Positions 34,692-44,135 are shown, counted from the stretch's first letter. The stretch is DNA of 52,843 bases from Chloroflexota bacterium (GCA_021788625.1 JAJYKL010000016.1:1-52843), one strand, 5' to 3'. Notes: generated from the letters alone by a model not told the origin. Numbers and translations: made by a program.

Positions 34692-36125
34692 TCAGTCACT
34701 CAGGATCAGGCGCCTCACCGCGTCAAGCATTTGCAGTGCCGTAAGGTTCCGAATTGTATATCCATAGTTCATATGATCGCCGGTGAAATCGGCGGTTTGG
34801 CCATCGGGGGATACGTTGAAATGGAAACCATCGGATCCGAATCCATCGTTGGGCAGGCGAGTGGTTACCTGGTGCAGGTCAAGCAGCGGTATGCGGTACT
34901 CCACACTGAGTCGCTTGATTACACTATTTATGTAGCCTTCCGGAGCATGGTATTTGGTGTACTCCAGGTCGTCGCCTTTGGTGAACAGCACGGGCACGAT
35001 ACCCTGTGCGATGGTGTACTCGATGATCGGCCGCAGATTTGACTCGAACGCTTGCCAGTTCATGGTGTCGTTGGTGCCGATCAAAATCAACGCCACACTG
35101 GGGCGCTTGCGCCGGTACTCACACTGCAATGGTGACTCACCCGCCCGGCATTCACCGAGTTTGGCGCGTGAGGGATCCATTAGCTTTAATGTGTCGAACC
35201 CAACCACAGCCGCGACACTGGTGAACGTAAATGACCCCTTGAAGTAGTTGATGGTGTCCTGCAGGTAGCCGTATGGGCCAAGGTTGTAATCGCCGCGGTC
35301 GAAGGGCTCCAGATACAGGAGACTGGCACTGTTGCTGTCTCCAATCACGGCGAAGACATTCGGATGATTACCCATTTTCAACCCCCGGCGGTAAATCTCA
35401 CGCGCGCGGGTGGTGAAGTCCTGCAGGTAAGGTTCTTGCATGGGGAGAGCAGCCGTGGAGATGCCGGTGATGCTGCCCGTGTCCACATACTGTGCCATCA
35501 CCCAGCCCTGGGTGCCATTCGAAAGCGACACTTTTAACCACGTGCCATCGCTGCTGCGTCCCAGGATGGAGAGCGGCGTGAGCGCTGCAAGGTGCAGAAT
35601 GATCGCGTAGGTTGTGCCAGGTCCCTGACGAAGGCGCAATTGATCGGCATCGGCTGCGACGTGCACGCTGGCGGCACCATCAGTTATTACGCCGTCTGTT
35701 GACAGGGGGGTACTTGTAGCCTGCACGGCAGTTATGCTCTGCCCTGGTGCTGGTGTGGGTAGCGATACGGGCGTCGCCCCTCCACGCGGGATATGGATCA
35801 CATCGCCGGGATGGAGCAGATCAGGGTTGATACCTGGGTTGGCCAGAACCATCTCATCCAGTGAGACACCATTGATTGCGGCGATGTCCCAGAGCGTGTC
35901 ACCTTCCACGACCGTGTAGTCGCCGGTGAGCGGCGTCTGGCTGGGAAGTGGTGTCATCGTGGCGGCTATGGCGGTCGGCGGATCGTGCACGATAGGTGTT
36001 ACAGGTGTGGGTGTTGTTGTGACCTGCGCAGATGGAGATGAAAGGAGCGTGGGTATTGCAGCAGGACCAGCTCCACACGCGACAACTGTCAGACTGACAA
36101 GCAATAACAGGCAGCATCTATGCAT
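34692..36125 (-). CDS. LysM-SH3-SGNH lipoprotein, paralogue E (GDS, GTND)
   Basis: This is a 477-residue lipoprotein: signal peptide with lipobox (LLVSLTVVAC), Thr/Pro linker, LysM (about 70-115, YTVVEGDTLWDIA...LHPGDVIHIP), SH3b (about 155-218) and an SGNH domain. It has the complete classical set: GDSN (S264), GTND and DGFH. It is thus the best candidate for an active esterase or acyltransferase in the array. The CRAGESPLQCE cysteine pair is present. It lies 27 bases upstream of paralogue D in the same direction, so the two are likely an operon. Confidence 0.9.
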   Translation of the reverse strand: MHRCCLLLLVSLTVVACGAGPAAIPTLLSSPSAQVTTTPTPVTPIVHDPPTAIAATMTPLPSQTPLTGDYTVVEGDTLWDIAAINGVSLDEMVLANPGINPDLLHPGDVIHIPRGGATPVSLPTPAPGQSITAVQATSTPLSTDGVITDGAASVHVAADADQLRLRQGPGTTYAIILHLAALTPLSILGRSSDGTWLKVSLSNGTQGWVMAQYVDTGSITGISTAALPMQEPYLQDFTTRAREIYRRGLKMGNHPNVFAVIGDSNSASLLYLEPFDRGDYNLGPYGYLQDTINYFKGSFTFTSVAAVVGFDTLKLMDPSRAKLGECRAGESPLQCEYRRKRPSVALILIGTNDTMNWQAFESNLRPIIEYTIAQGIVPVLFTKGDDLEYTKYHAPEGYINSVIKRLSVEYRIPLLDLHQVTTRLPNDGFGSDGFHFNVSPDGQTADFTGDHMNYGYTIRNLTALQMLDAVRRLILSD

Positions 36126-36240
36126 ATCAAACTGGTTATCGACACCCCATGTTTATGTCACCTCGTAAAAGTGAATGGCTGCATCAATACGCCAAGTTTA
36201 TCGCACTTGCTACAATAGCTTCCCATATACAGGAGATGTG

Positions 36241-36651
36241 ATGCGTCGGACTGCTATACAGATTGTTTTCATGACATTGACCACCTTTGCGTTATTGGCA
36301 TGCTCCAGCGGTGCCGCAGGGGGAGGAGCCGTAGGTAGCGCCTCGCAGGTGGTACAGGACTATCTGCAGGCGCGCGTGCAGAGCGACCTGGATAAGATGA
36401 TCAGCCTGTCGTGCTCAGATTGGGAGGCACAGGCACGTGTCGAAGCCACCTCCTTCAAATCGATGAAAGCCAGTCTCGATGGGGTCGCGTGCCAGGTGTC
36501 TGGCACTTCTGGACCCTACACTCTCGTCTCGTGCAAGGGCAAGATCGTCACCTCGTATAACGGCGAATCGCGCGATTGGAGCCTCTCACAGCACCCCTTT
36601 CGCGTGGTCCAGGATCACGGCGAATGGTTGATGTGCGGGTATGGGCAGTGA
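36241..36651 (+). CDS. Small lipoprotein, NTF2-like
   Basis: This 136-residue lipoprotein has the signal sequence MRRTAIQIVFMTLTTFALLAC and a Gly/Ala spacer, followed by a domain starting SQVVQDYLQARVQSDLDKM that resembles NTF2-like lipoproteins (helix pair, then curved sheet). Four Cys in the domain suggest disulfides. AGGAG lies 5 nt before the ATG. It is inserted between SGNH paralogues E and F; its function is unknown. Confidence 0.78.
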   Translation: MRRTAIQIVFMTLTTFALLACSSGAAGGGAVGSASQVVQDYLQARVQSDLDKMISLSCSDWEAQARVEATSFKSMKASLDGVACQVSGTSGPYTLVSCKGKIVTSYNGESRDWSLSQHPFRVVQDHGEWLMCGYGQ

Positions 36652-36712
36652 CAGATGCAAACGATGGAAGACTGATGTTTCGACCGTATCTTATGGTCCT
36701 CTGTGGCGAGTC

Positions 36713-37672
36713 TCACCTTACGACACGCAGAACGGCGTCGAGAGCCTGGAGTGTGACAAGATTGCGAACGGTGAAGCCAGTTTGCAGGTTGGCGGGGCTG
36801 AACACGTCCACGCGCTCGTCGGACGGGGTGGTCAGGTGCGTTGTGTCCTGCGGATTCACTCCGTGGTTGGGTAACGCCTCAAGCGCGCGGTTCAGATTTA
36901 TCAGAGGGACATCGTAATCCTGCGCCACACGAACCACTATCTGGTTCAGGAGCAGCGATTTTTGCGGGTTTTCGAGACGGGTGGGGAAGGTGCTTAAGAT
37001 TGGCACGATATCGTCATCCAGTGTCTGGCTGATGATGGTGCGCAGGTAGAAGTTGTAGGTGGCGGCGTCGGTGTAATTCACATCATTGGTACCGAACATG
37101 ATGATGGCGACGCTGGGCCGGCTCACACGGTACTCGCAGGCAAGAGGCGATTCACCAGCACGGCACCACTTGGGGTCAGCCCAGGTCGCATCGAGCGGTG
37201 CAGCCACGTTGAAGCCACCTGCCGACGCCAGCCCTACGGTAGCAAAGGAGTCCTTTTGCCAGCCAGCACCCCGCGCAGGATAGCCATAGAACTGTTCGAT
37301 GGTCGCTTTCAAGTTTTGATACGTGCCCAGATCGTATTGGCCTGCCGCAAAAGGTGTGAGGAAATAGGGATTCTCAGTCATGCAGTCGCCCAGTTTGGCG
37401 AACACATGGGGGTTGTTGCCGCGCTTCAGCCCGGCCTGATACACGTCGCGCATCAGTGGGTTCACCTGCGGCACGACGGGCACGTCCTCCAGCCTGATAC
37501 CGCTGACGGTTGCCGGGTCAAACTGGTCCGGCCTGGGCAGTGCGGGGCGCGTGGGCACGGGGCGCGTGGGCACGGGTGGCGTGAGTGACGGCGTGGCTTG
37601 CGCGGTGCAGGCACCTGACGCGAGCGCCAGGACGAGGGACAGAATGATGGCAAGAGGGCCGTGACGGATCAT
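36713..37672 (-). CDS. SGNH-like lipoprotein, paralogue F (GDC, GTND)
   Basis: This 319-residue lipoprotein has the lipobox LALASGAC and a Pro/Thr-rich linker in which PTRPVPTRP repeats. It has an SGNH-like domain but no LysM or SH3. Block I is LGDCM (C97), block III FGTND and block V DTTH, so only the nucleophile differs from a classical member. The CRAGESPLACE cysteine pair is kept. It is the shortest and most divergent paralogue and ends the array. Confidence 0.88.
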   Translation of the reverse strand: MIRHGPLAIILSLVLALASGACTAQATPSLTPPVPTRPVPTRPALPRPDQFDPATVSGIRLEDVPVVPQVNPLMRDVYQAGLKRGNNPHVFAKLGDCMTENPYFLTPFAAGQYDLGTYQNLKATIEQFYGYPARGAGWQKDSFATVGLASAGGFNVAAPLDATWADPKWCRAGESPLACEYRVSRPSVAIIMFGTNDVNYTDAATYNFYLRTIISQTLDDDIVPILSTFPTRLENPQKSLLLNQIVVRVAQDYDVPLINLNRALEALPNHGVNPQDTTHLTTPSDERVDVFSPANLQTGFTVRNLVTLQALDAVLRVVR

Positions 37673-37695
37673 GCGAGTGTCTATACGGGCGGAGA

Positions 37696-37730
37696 TAGAT
37701 GTCAGACTTCTCGCAGAAGTCTGACATCTA
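37696..37730. repeat. REP-like perfect palindrome, copy 1
   Basis: TAGATGTCAGACTTCT and AGAAGTCTGACATCTA form a perfect 16-base inverted repeat around CGC. The same 15-base arm occurs again at 47052-47091. It lies between paralogue F and the aldo/keto reductase gene and may also act as a terminator. Confidence 0.8.
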
Positions 37731-37741
37731 CCTCCGGAGCA

Positions 37742-38749
37742 CTACCGCTGTGGGGTGGCGCCACCGGTCAGGGCGTCGATGCGCTTCAACTCCTCGTCGC
37801 TGAAGCTGAGGTTGTTCAACGCGGCGACGTTCTCCTCCACCTGTTTCGCGCTGGAGGCGCCGATGAGTGCGCTGGTGACGCCCGGCAGGCGCAGCACCCA
37901 GGCGAGTGCCATCTGCGCCAGCGTCTGCCCGCGCGCCCGAGCCATCTCGTTCAGCGCGTTTAAGGAGGCGCGGCGCTCCTCGGACAGGTTACGTTCCACC
38001 CACTCCTTGCCCCAGCGCAGTGCCGCACGGCTCTCGGCTGGAATGTCGCCGCCCAAATACTTGTCGGTGAGCAGGCCGTTCGCCAGCGGACTGAAGGGGA
38101 TGGTGCCTGTGCCGGCGGCCACCGTCTGCGGGAGGACGTCCCATTCGAAGCGCCGGCCGAGCATGTTGTAGTGGGGCTGGTGGATGGTGATGGGGTGCAG
38201 ACCCATACGCTGCGCCACGCGTGTGGCCTCGGCGAACTGTGCGCCGCTGTAGTTACTCACACCGATGTAGAGCACCTTACCCTGCCTCACCAGCAGATCC
38301 AGCGCACCAAGGGTCTCCTCCAGAGGCGTGTCGGGGTCCGGCCGGTGGTGATAGAAGATGTCGAAGTACTCCAGCCCCATTCGCTTCAGCGATTGATCGC
38401 AACTGGCGACGATGTATTTCTTGGACCCCCACTCCCCGTACGGCCCGGGCCACATGTAGTAACCGGCCTTGCTGGAGATGATCAGCTCGTCGCGCGGCAT
38501 CTCCTTGATGACACACCCGCACACGATCTCTGAATTGCCGGGGGGTGTGCCGTAGTTGTTGGCGAAGTCGAAGTGCGTAATGCCCAGGTCGAAGGCGCGA
38601 TACAGGCACTCGCGCGCCACGTCCTCGCCGCGGTAGCCGCCGAAAGTCTCCCAGCCGCCCAGCGAGATGGCCGGTAGCCTGAGCCCGCTGCGCCCACAGC
38701 GGCGGTATTGCATGTGTTTGTAACGGTCCTGCGCGAATTCATGCGCCAT
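37742..38749 (-). CDS. Aldo/keto reductase, YghZ (L-glyceraldehyde 3-phosphate reductase) type
   Basis: This 335-residue NADPH-dependent reductase of the AKR superfamily has the catalytic tetrad visible: Asp in HFDFANNYG, Tyr in the same segment, Lys in IISSKAGYYMWPGPYGEWGS (the YghZ-type signature) and His in FYHHRPDPDTP. The GxSN site for NADP is IGVSNYSG. Known relatives detoxify methylglyoxal or reduce L-glyceraldehyde 3-phosphate. AGGAG precedes the ATG. Its high third-position G/C resembles the kinase and ABC exporter genes. Confidence 0.93.
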   Translation of the reverse strand: MAHEFAQDRYKHMQYRRCGRSGLRLPAISLGGWETFGGYRGEDVARECLYRAFDLGITHFDFANNYGTPPGNSEIVCGCVIKEMPRDELIISSKAGYYMWPGPYGEWGSKKYIVASCDQSLKRMGLEYFDIFYHHRPDPDTPLEETLGALDLLVRQGKVLYIGVSNYSGAQFAEATRVAQRMGLHPITIHQPHYNMLGRRFEWDVLPQTVAAGTGTIPFSPLANGLLTDKYLGGDIPAESRAALRWGKEWVERNLSEERRASLNALNEMARARGQTLAQMALAWVLRLPGVTSALIGASSAKQVEENVAALNNLSFSDEELKRIDALTGGATPQR

Positions 38750-38909
38750 GCTGTTGCTCCTGGTGTAATCCCTTTAGCACAATCATAACGCCACACAGCA
38801 GGCGGCAGGCGGACTGGCAGGCTGCCTGACAATGCGATTTCTGACCTTCGCTTTATACTTGTCGCTGTTGGCCGCGCAGTGGCTCGCCGCCCAGCGGCGG
38901 GATCGTCCT

Positions 38910-38939
38910 CACTGTCCTCGCCCTGGCGAGCGAACAGTG
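38910..38939. repeat. Short inverted repeat in the intergenic region
   Basis: CACTGT and ACAGTG enclose a second, inner pairing (CGCC/GGCG). It lies in the 253-base gap between the divergent reductase and ABC genes. Function unknown. Confidence 0.35.
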
Positions 38940-38959
38940 CATCACCGTATTTACGCAGC

Positions 38960-38985
38960 GTAGGGACCGCGGCCGTCGCCCCTAC
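38960..38985. repeat. GTAGGG-type imperfect palindrome
   Basis: GTAGGG and CCCTAC bracket a GC-rich centre with partial symmetry. I recall elements of this GTAGGGGCGA type in Chloroflexota and other genomes as dispersed repeats. Only one copy is seen here. Confidence 0.4.
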
Positions 38986-39002
38986 TTGTGGAAGGCAGAC
39001 AA

Positions 39003-40805
39003 ATGGGAACCGTTAAATTCGTACTGTCGTACCTGAGGAACTACACCAAGCAGATGGCGTTTGCCATCGCTAGCATGGTGCTGCTCGTCGGCGTTCAGTT
39101 GCTCACGCCGTGGATCATGCAGACCATAGTCAACGCCCTGACGGATCCTGCGAGTCTGAGAAACTCCACCCGGACGTCGGACCTGATCACCCAACTGGCC
39201 TTGCTGGCGCTGGCGGCCTATATCGCGCGCGGCTTCCTGCGCTTCGTGCGCTCCTACGCAGCGCACGTGGCCGGCTGGGGCGTGGTGGCCGACACGCGCC
39301 GGCACGTTTACGAGCACCTGCAGAAGCTCTCCCTGCGCTTCTACTCGGACAAGCAGACCGGCCAACTCATGTCGCGCACGATCAACGACTCGGACATGTT
39401 CGAGTCGCTGATCTCGCACGCCGTACCAGACGTGCTGGTGAACTCCATCACGTTCGTCGGCGTCTGCGTCATGCTGCTGACGATCAACGGGCAGTTGACG
39501 GTGCTGAGCCTGCTGCCCATCCCGCTGGTGGTGCTGTCCATGCGGCTATACGCCCGGTATGTCCGCCCGGCCATGCGCGCGCGGCAGCAGGAACTGGCGC
39601 TACTGAACGCCGCGCTGAACGACAACCTGTCGGGAATCCGCGAGATCAAGGCCTTTACCCGCGAAGACGTGGAGGCCCAGCGGGTGGGCAAGCACATCAA
39701 CCGCTACCGCGACTCGATGCTGAACGCGCTGCGCTTGATGGCGGCCTTCGACCCGTTCGTGGAGTTCACCTCGTCGCTCGGTGCCATCGTGGTGATTTAC
39801 TTCGGCGGGCGGCTGGTGTTGCAGGGAGTGTTGAACGTGGGCGACCTGGTGGCCTTCTACTTGTACCTGGACATGTTCTACGCGCCCGTGCGGGCCCTCA
39901 GCGGCTCGTGGGACTCGGTGCAGCAAGCGCTGGCCGGCGGCGATCGCATCGGCGAGCTGCTCAGGGAGCCCTACGAGGTGCACGACAAGCCCAACGCGGT
40001 GGTGCTGAAGGGGCGCGCCAGGGGAGCGCTCACCTTTAACGACGTCACCTTTCACTACGACCGCGGCGATAACGTGCTGGAGCACATCAACCTCGACGTA
40101 CCGGCCAACTCGGTGGTGGCGCTCGTCGGCCCGACGGGCGTGGGCAAGACCACCCTGGCCAGCCTGATCCCGCGCTTCTACGACGTGATCGAGGGGTCCG
40201 TCACGCTGGACGGCATCGATATCCGCGACATGACGTTGAGAAGCCTGCGCGAGCAGCTCAGCATGGTGCTGCAGGACGTTTTCCTCTTCCATGGCACCGT
40301 GCGCGAGAACATCCTGTTCGGCCGGCTGGACGCTACCGAGCAGGAGATGGTCCAGGCCGCACAGGTGGCCAACGCGCACGAGTTCATCATGGCGCTGCCC
40401 AACGGCTACGACACGCTGATTGGCGAGCGCGGCGTGAAGCTCTCCGGCGGGCAGAAGCAGCGCCTGGCGATCGCGCGCGCCGTGCTGAAGAACGCCCCGG
40501 TCCTGATACTGGACGAGGCCACTTCGTCAGTGGACACGGAGACGGAGCTGCTCATCCAGCAGGCCCTGGAGCGGCTGATGGTGGGCCGCACCACCATCAT
40601 CATCGCGCACCGCCTGTCCACGATCCGTAACGCGGACAAGATCGTGGTGCTGGAGGGCAAGCACATTGTGGAGATGGGCACGCACGAGGAGCTCATGCGG
40701 CAGGAGGGTGGGCTCTATAAGCACCTAAACGAAGTGCAACTCAACATCGAGCCGCGTCTGGCCGCGCTACGCCAGGAGCGGCAGTACACCGTCACAGCGA
40801 ATTAG
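39003..40805 (+). CDS. ABC exporter, fused permease and ATPase (MsbA/MDR type)
   Basis: This 600-residue half-transporter has six membrane helices (about 15-300) and an ATPase domain with Walker A GPTGVGKT, signature LSGGQKQR, Walker B VLILDEATSSVD and the switch His in IIAHRLST. It should form a homodimer exporting a lipid, drug or peptide. The ATG at 39003 is chosen for GGAAGG upstream. G/C at third codon positions is very high relative to the helicase gene that follows. Confidence 0.95.
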   Translation: MGTVKFVLSYLRNYTKQMAFAIASMVLLVGVQLLTPWIMQTIVNALTDPASLRNSTRTSDLITQLALLALAAYIARGFLRFVRSYAAHVAGWGVVADTRRHVYEHLQKLSLRFYSDKQTGQLMSRTINDSDMFESLISHAVPDVLVNSITFVGVCVMLLTINGQLTVLSLLPIPLVVLSMRLYARYVRPAMRARQQELALLNAALNDNLSGIREIKAFTREDVEAQRVGKHINRYRDSMLNALRLMAAFDPFVEFTSSLGAIVVIYFGGRLVLQGVLNVGDLVAFYLYLDMFYAPVRALSGSWDSVQQALAGGDRIGELLREPYEVHDKPNAVVLKGRARGALTFNDVTFHYDRGDNVLEHINLDVPANSVVALVGPTGVGKTTLASLIPRFYDVIEGSVTLDGIDIRDMTLRSLREQLSMVLQDVFLFHGTVRENILFGRLDATEQEMVQAAQVANAHEFIMALPNGYDTLIGERGVKLSGGQKQRLAIARAVLKNAPVLILDEATSSVDTETELLIQQALERLMVGRTTIIIAHRLSTIRNADKIVVLEGKHIVEMGTHEELMRQEGGLYKHLNEVQLNIEPRLAALRQERQYTVTAN

Positions 40806-40944
40806 CGAGTCATCAATAAGGAGGGCCTTTTCTTTAGTGCTGAATTCATGGTCGCTAAACAGGTCCATGTTGAGAGCTCACTGTGTTATGCTAAGTCATG
40901 CCCATCTCAACTTAAGCTGATAAGCAGCTTGGGAGGAATGTTTC

Positions 40945-41211
40945 ATGGGTCTATTGACATGGATCATCCTGGGATTGATCGTTGGCTGGCTGGCCAGTGT
41001 GGTAGTGAAAGGTCACGGCTCGGGGGTGCTGGGCGACATCATTTTGGGAATCATCGGAGCACTGGTCGGTGGCTTCCTGGCGGCGGCCATCTTTCGTATA
41101 CCGGATGCGATAAATGGTTTCAACCTGGGATCGCTGCTGATCGCCTTGATCGGTGCGGTCATCGTACTGCTCATCTTCCGTGCTTTGGTTGGCCGGCGTA
41201 TTGTCGGATAG
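40945..41211 (+). CDS. GlsB/YeaQ/YmgE-family small membrane protein
   Basis: This 88-residue protein has three hydrophobic helices and the family pattern GLIVGWLAS...GVLGDIILGIIGALVGGFL. Members (Transgly_assoc, PF04226) are stress-induced inner-membrane proteins without a proven enzymatic role. GGAGG lies 8 nt before the ATG. A small hairpin (AAGCTG/CAGCTT) sits just upstream of that site. Confidence 0.92.
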   Translation: MGLLTWIILGLIVGWLASVVVKGHGSGVLGDIILGIIGALVGGFLAAAIFRIPDAINGFNLGSLLIALIGAVIVLLIFRALVGRRIVG

Positions 41212-41279
41212 GGGAGCGTCCAGCCGAGCCACTCACCATAGCGAACCTGCGGAGAGCCCGATGAACAACAAAAGGTTAC

Positions 41280-44135
41280 GTGACTGCCTCCATCGAGCTT
41301 TACGGGTTGTGTCCCACGGAATATGCTAGCGCCATGCCCGTACTCGATACCTTAACTTCGCTGCGCGCCGATGCGGAGTTTATGCGCGATGTCACGGCGT
41401 GGGAGCGGGCGCCTGCACAGCCTGCGCGTCACGCTGCGTTCCCTGCCAGGCTGGACCCTGCCATCCGCGAAGCCATCCAGCGACGCGGCATCGAGGCGCT
41501 TTACACGCACCAGGCACAGGCAATCGAGGTCGTGCTGGACAGGCAGAACGTAGTTGTGGTCGCCAGCGCGGCGAGTGGCAAGTCTTTGTGTTTCCATGTG
41601 CCGATCGCCCAGGCCCTGACGGACGATAGAGCGGCGCGGGCGTTATGCCTTTTCCCTACCAAGGCACTCTCGCAGGATCAATTTACGCACCTGTACTCGG
41701 TCCTCGATGGCCTGGAGCGGCAAGGCCGGCTCTCCAATCTGCAGTCTCTGATCTCCATCTATGATGGCGATACACCCCAGTCGCGTCGCGCCGACATCCG
41801 TCGCGACGCGCGGGTTGTCATCACCAACGCCGACATGCTGCATCTGGGCATCCTCCCGCACCATACGCGCTGGGCGGCATTCCTGAAAAATCTGCGTTAC
41901 GTCGTCATCGACGAGTTACATGCCTATCGCGGTATTTTCGGCAGTCATCTGGCCAACGTCATCCGCCGGCTGAAGCGGTTGTGTGCGTTTTACGGCTCTA
42001 GCCCGGTTTTTATTCTGGCGTCGGCTACGATTGCCAACCCGCGCGAACACGCCGAGCGTCTTATAGAAGCACCGGTGTCGCTGGTGGATGACGACGGCAG
42101 TCCGCACGGCGAACGGCACGTGATCATGGTAAACCCGCCGCTGGTGGATGCGGAGCTGGGCATCCGTCGCAGCAGCATGTTTGTCGCGCGCGATATCGCG
42201 GCACGTTTTATTGGCGACGGGGCACAGACTCTCTGCTTCGCCCGCTCACGCCAAGACACCGAAGTGCTGCTCACTTACCTGCGGGCGGCGGTGGAGGGGG
42301 AGGATACGCAAAGCAGGGAGCCGGTGACGGACGAAGGTCAGGCTCCAAGGATCAAAAACCAGCGCGACCCGCACCAACGGCAACCGGCAATCGGTACGGG
42401 GAAAAATCCATCCGCACCTTACCAATCCAAAATAGCCGGTTACCGCGGCGGCTATTTACCTGAAGAGCGGCGTGCCATTGAAGCCGCCCTGCGCAGTGGT
42501 GAAGCGCGTGGGGTGGTTGCGACCAACGCGCTGGAGCTGGGTATCGACGTCGGTGAACTCGATGCCTGCGTGATGCTGGGTTATCCGGGCAGCATCGCCA
42601 GCTTCTGGCAGCAGGCCGGGCGCGCGGGACGGCGGCGCAATGCCTCCGCCGCAGTGATGGTGGCCAGCGCTACGGCGCTGGACCAATACCTGGCTGTCCA
42701 TCCTGAGTACCTGTTGCGACAAACGCCGGAGCACGCGCGCATTTCACCCGACAACCTGGGCGTGCTGGCAGCTCACGTCGCCTGCGCCACGTTTGAACTG
42801 CCTTTCCTGCGTGGAGAACCGCTCGGGCGCACCCATGTCGACGACCTGCTGGATGTGCTGGTGGAGGAAGGCGATGTCTATGCCAGCAATGCCGAATCAA
42901 CACCTCTTTTCCGTTCCTCCCAGAGCCGTACGGAGATGAATCCACAATCCAAAACGGTTAACCAAACCAGTCGCTATACCTGGGTGGGTGACAGTTACCC
43001 GGCTGACCGGATTAGCCTGCGTGGCATCGGCGAACGCGTCATTGTCGTGGATGGTGACAGCCTCGAGGGCGATCGTTTGATTGGCGAAACCGAGCGCATC
43101 ACGGCGCCAGGACGCGTGTTCCCCGGAGCTATTTACATGCACCAGGCTGAGATGTATCAGATCACGCATTTGGACTGGGAGGCAGGCCGGGCTACCGCTC
43201 ATCACGTTAATGTAGATTTCTTTACAGACCCCAGCGTCCACTCCGAGGTGATGGTGCTGCAGGAGTATTCCTCACGTCCTGCGAATCCTGCTGAGTCGGG
43301 CGCGCCGGCAGTTCAACCCGAGAATGAGGGTGACCGGAGCCAGGCGACAGCGGGAATTGCGCTGGGCGAACTGGAGGTGACCACCCAGGTGCGGCGTTAT
43401 CGCCAGGTTCAGTTCAACACACATCGTACGCTGGGCTGGGGTGAAATTGACCTGCCCGCGCAGCACCTGTACACCACAGGCTATTGGTTCGCCATCCCCG
43501 AGGAGATAACCCGGCAACTGGCACGTGAAGGCGTGTTGAAGTTACCCAACGACTATGGACCGAACTGGCAGCGCCAGCGCGACGCAGCTCGAACACGAGA
43601 TGGTTTCCGTTGCACCGTGTGTGGCGCTCCCGAACCACCCGGTCGCCAGCACGACGTGCACCATAAAAAACCTTTCCGCGATTTTGGTTATGTCCGCGGC
43701 GAGAATGACCGCTACCTGCTGGCTAATGACCTGAGTAACCTGATCACCGTATGTTCATTGTGCCATCAGGAGATCGAGACGGCTGAGGCGACTCGCACAG
43801 CTTTGGAGGGTCTGTCCTACCTGATCGGTAACCTGGCGTCCCTGTTTGTTATGTGTGATCCAGGCGACCTGGCAACAGTAGCCGATATCCGAAGCGTGCA
43901 CACGCGCTTGCCTACCGTCACCATCTACGAGCTTACTCCAGGCGGGACAGGTCTGACGGATGAGCTGTTCGAGCATCACACGGAACTGCTCAAAATGGCC
44001 GCCCAGCGCATCCAGGAGTGCCCATGTGAGCACGGCTGCCCGGCATGCGTCGGCCCAATCAACGAAACGGTGCAATCGCGTGACCTGAAGGCCGACACGC
44101 TCAAGCTGATTAGCATGTTGCTACCGAAGGCGTAA
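41280..44135 (+). CDS. MrfA-like DEAD/DEAH helicase with DUF1998 and an inserted HNH domain
   Basis: This 951-residue protein has a helicase core with AxxGKS (ASAASGKS, about residues 94-101), DELH (about 209), SAT (LASATIANP) and motif VI QQAGRAGRR. The C-terminal four-cysteine motif ECPCEHGCPACVGP (about 912-925) is as in MrfA, a bacterial 3'-5' DNA repair helicase. Unusually, residues about 765-840 form an HNH-type zinc nuclease module: RDGFRCTVCGAPE, HDVHHKKPF, and NLITVCSLCH. A GTG at 41280 with AAGG upstream is taken as the start; ATG 41334 is an alternative. Two charged low-similarity inserts occur near residues 340-385 and 540-570. Confidence 0.9.
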   Translation: MTASIELYGLCPTEYASAMPVLDTLTSLRADAEFMRDVTAWERAPAQPARHAAFPARLDPAIREAIQRRGIEALYTHQAQAIEVVLDRQNVVVVASAASGKSLCFHVPIAQALTDDRAARALCLFPTKALSQDQFTHLYSVLDGLERQGRLSNLQSLISIYDGDTPQSRRADIRRDARVVITNADMLHLGILPHHTRWAAFLKNLRYVVIDELHAYRGIFGSHLANVIRRLKRLCAFYGSSPVFILASATIANPREHAERLIEAPVSLVDDDGSPHGERHVIMVNPPLVDAELGIRRSSMFVARDIAARFIGDGAQTLCFARSRQDTEVLLTYLRAAVEGEDTQSREPVTDEGQAPRIKNQRDPHQRQPAIGTGKNPSAPYQSKIAGYRGGYLPEERRAIEAALRSGEARGVVATNALELGIDVGELDACVMLGYPGSIASFWQQAGRAGRRRNASAAVMVASATALDQYLAVHPEYLLRQTPEHARISPDNLGVLAAHVACATFELPFLRGEPLGRTHVDDLLDVLVEEGDVYASNAESTPLFRSSQSRTEMNPQSKTVNQTSRYTWVGDSYPADRISLRGIGERVIVVDGDSLEGDRLIGETERITAPGRVFPGAIYMHQAEMYQITHLDWEAGRATAHHVNVDFFTDPSVHSEVMVLQEYSSRPANPAESGAPAVQPENEGDRSQATAGIALGELEVTTQVRRYRQVQFNTHRTLGWGEIDLPAQHLYTTGYWFAIPEEITRQLAREGVLKLPNDYGPNWQRQRDAARTRDGFRCTVCGAPEPPGRQHDVHHKKPFRDFGYVRGENDRYLLANDLSNLITVCSLCHQEIETAEATRTALEGLSYLIGNLASLFVMCDPGDLATVADIRSVHTRLPTVTIYELTPGGTGLTDELFEHHTELLKMAAQRIQECPCEHGCPACVGPINETVQSRDLKADTLKLISMLLPKA

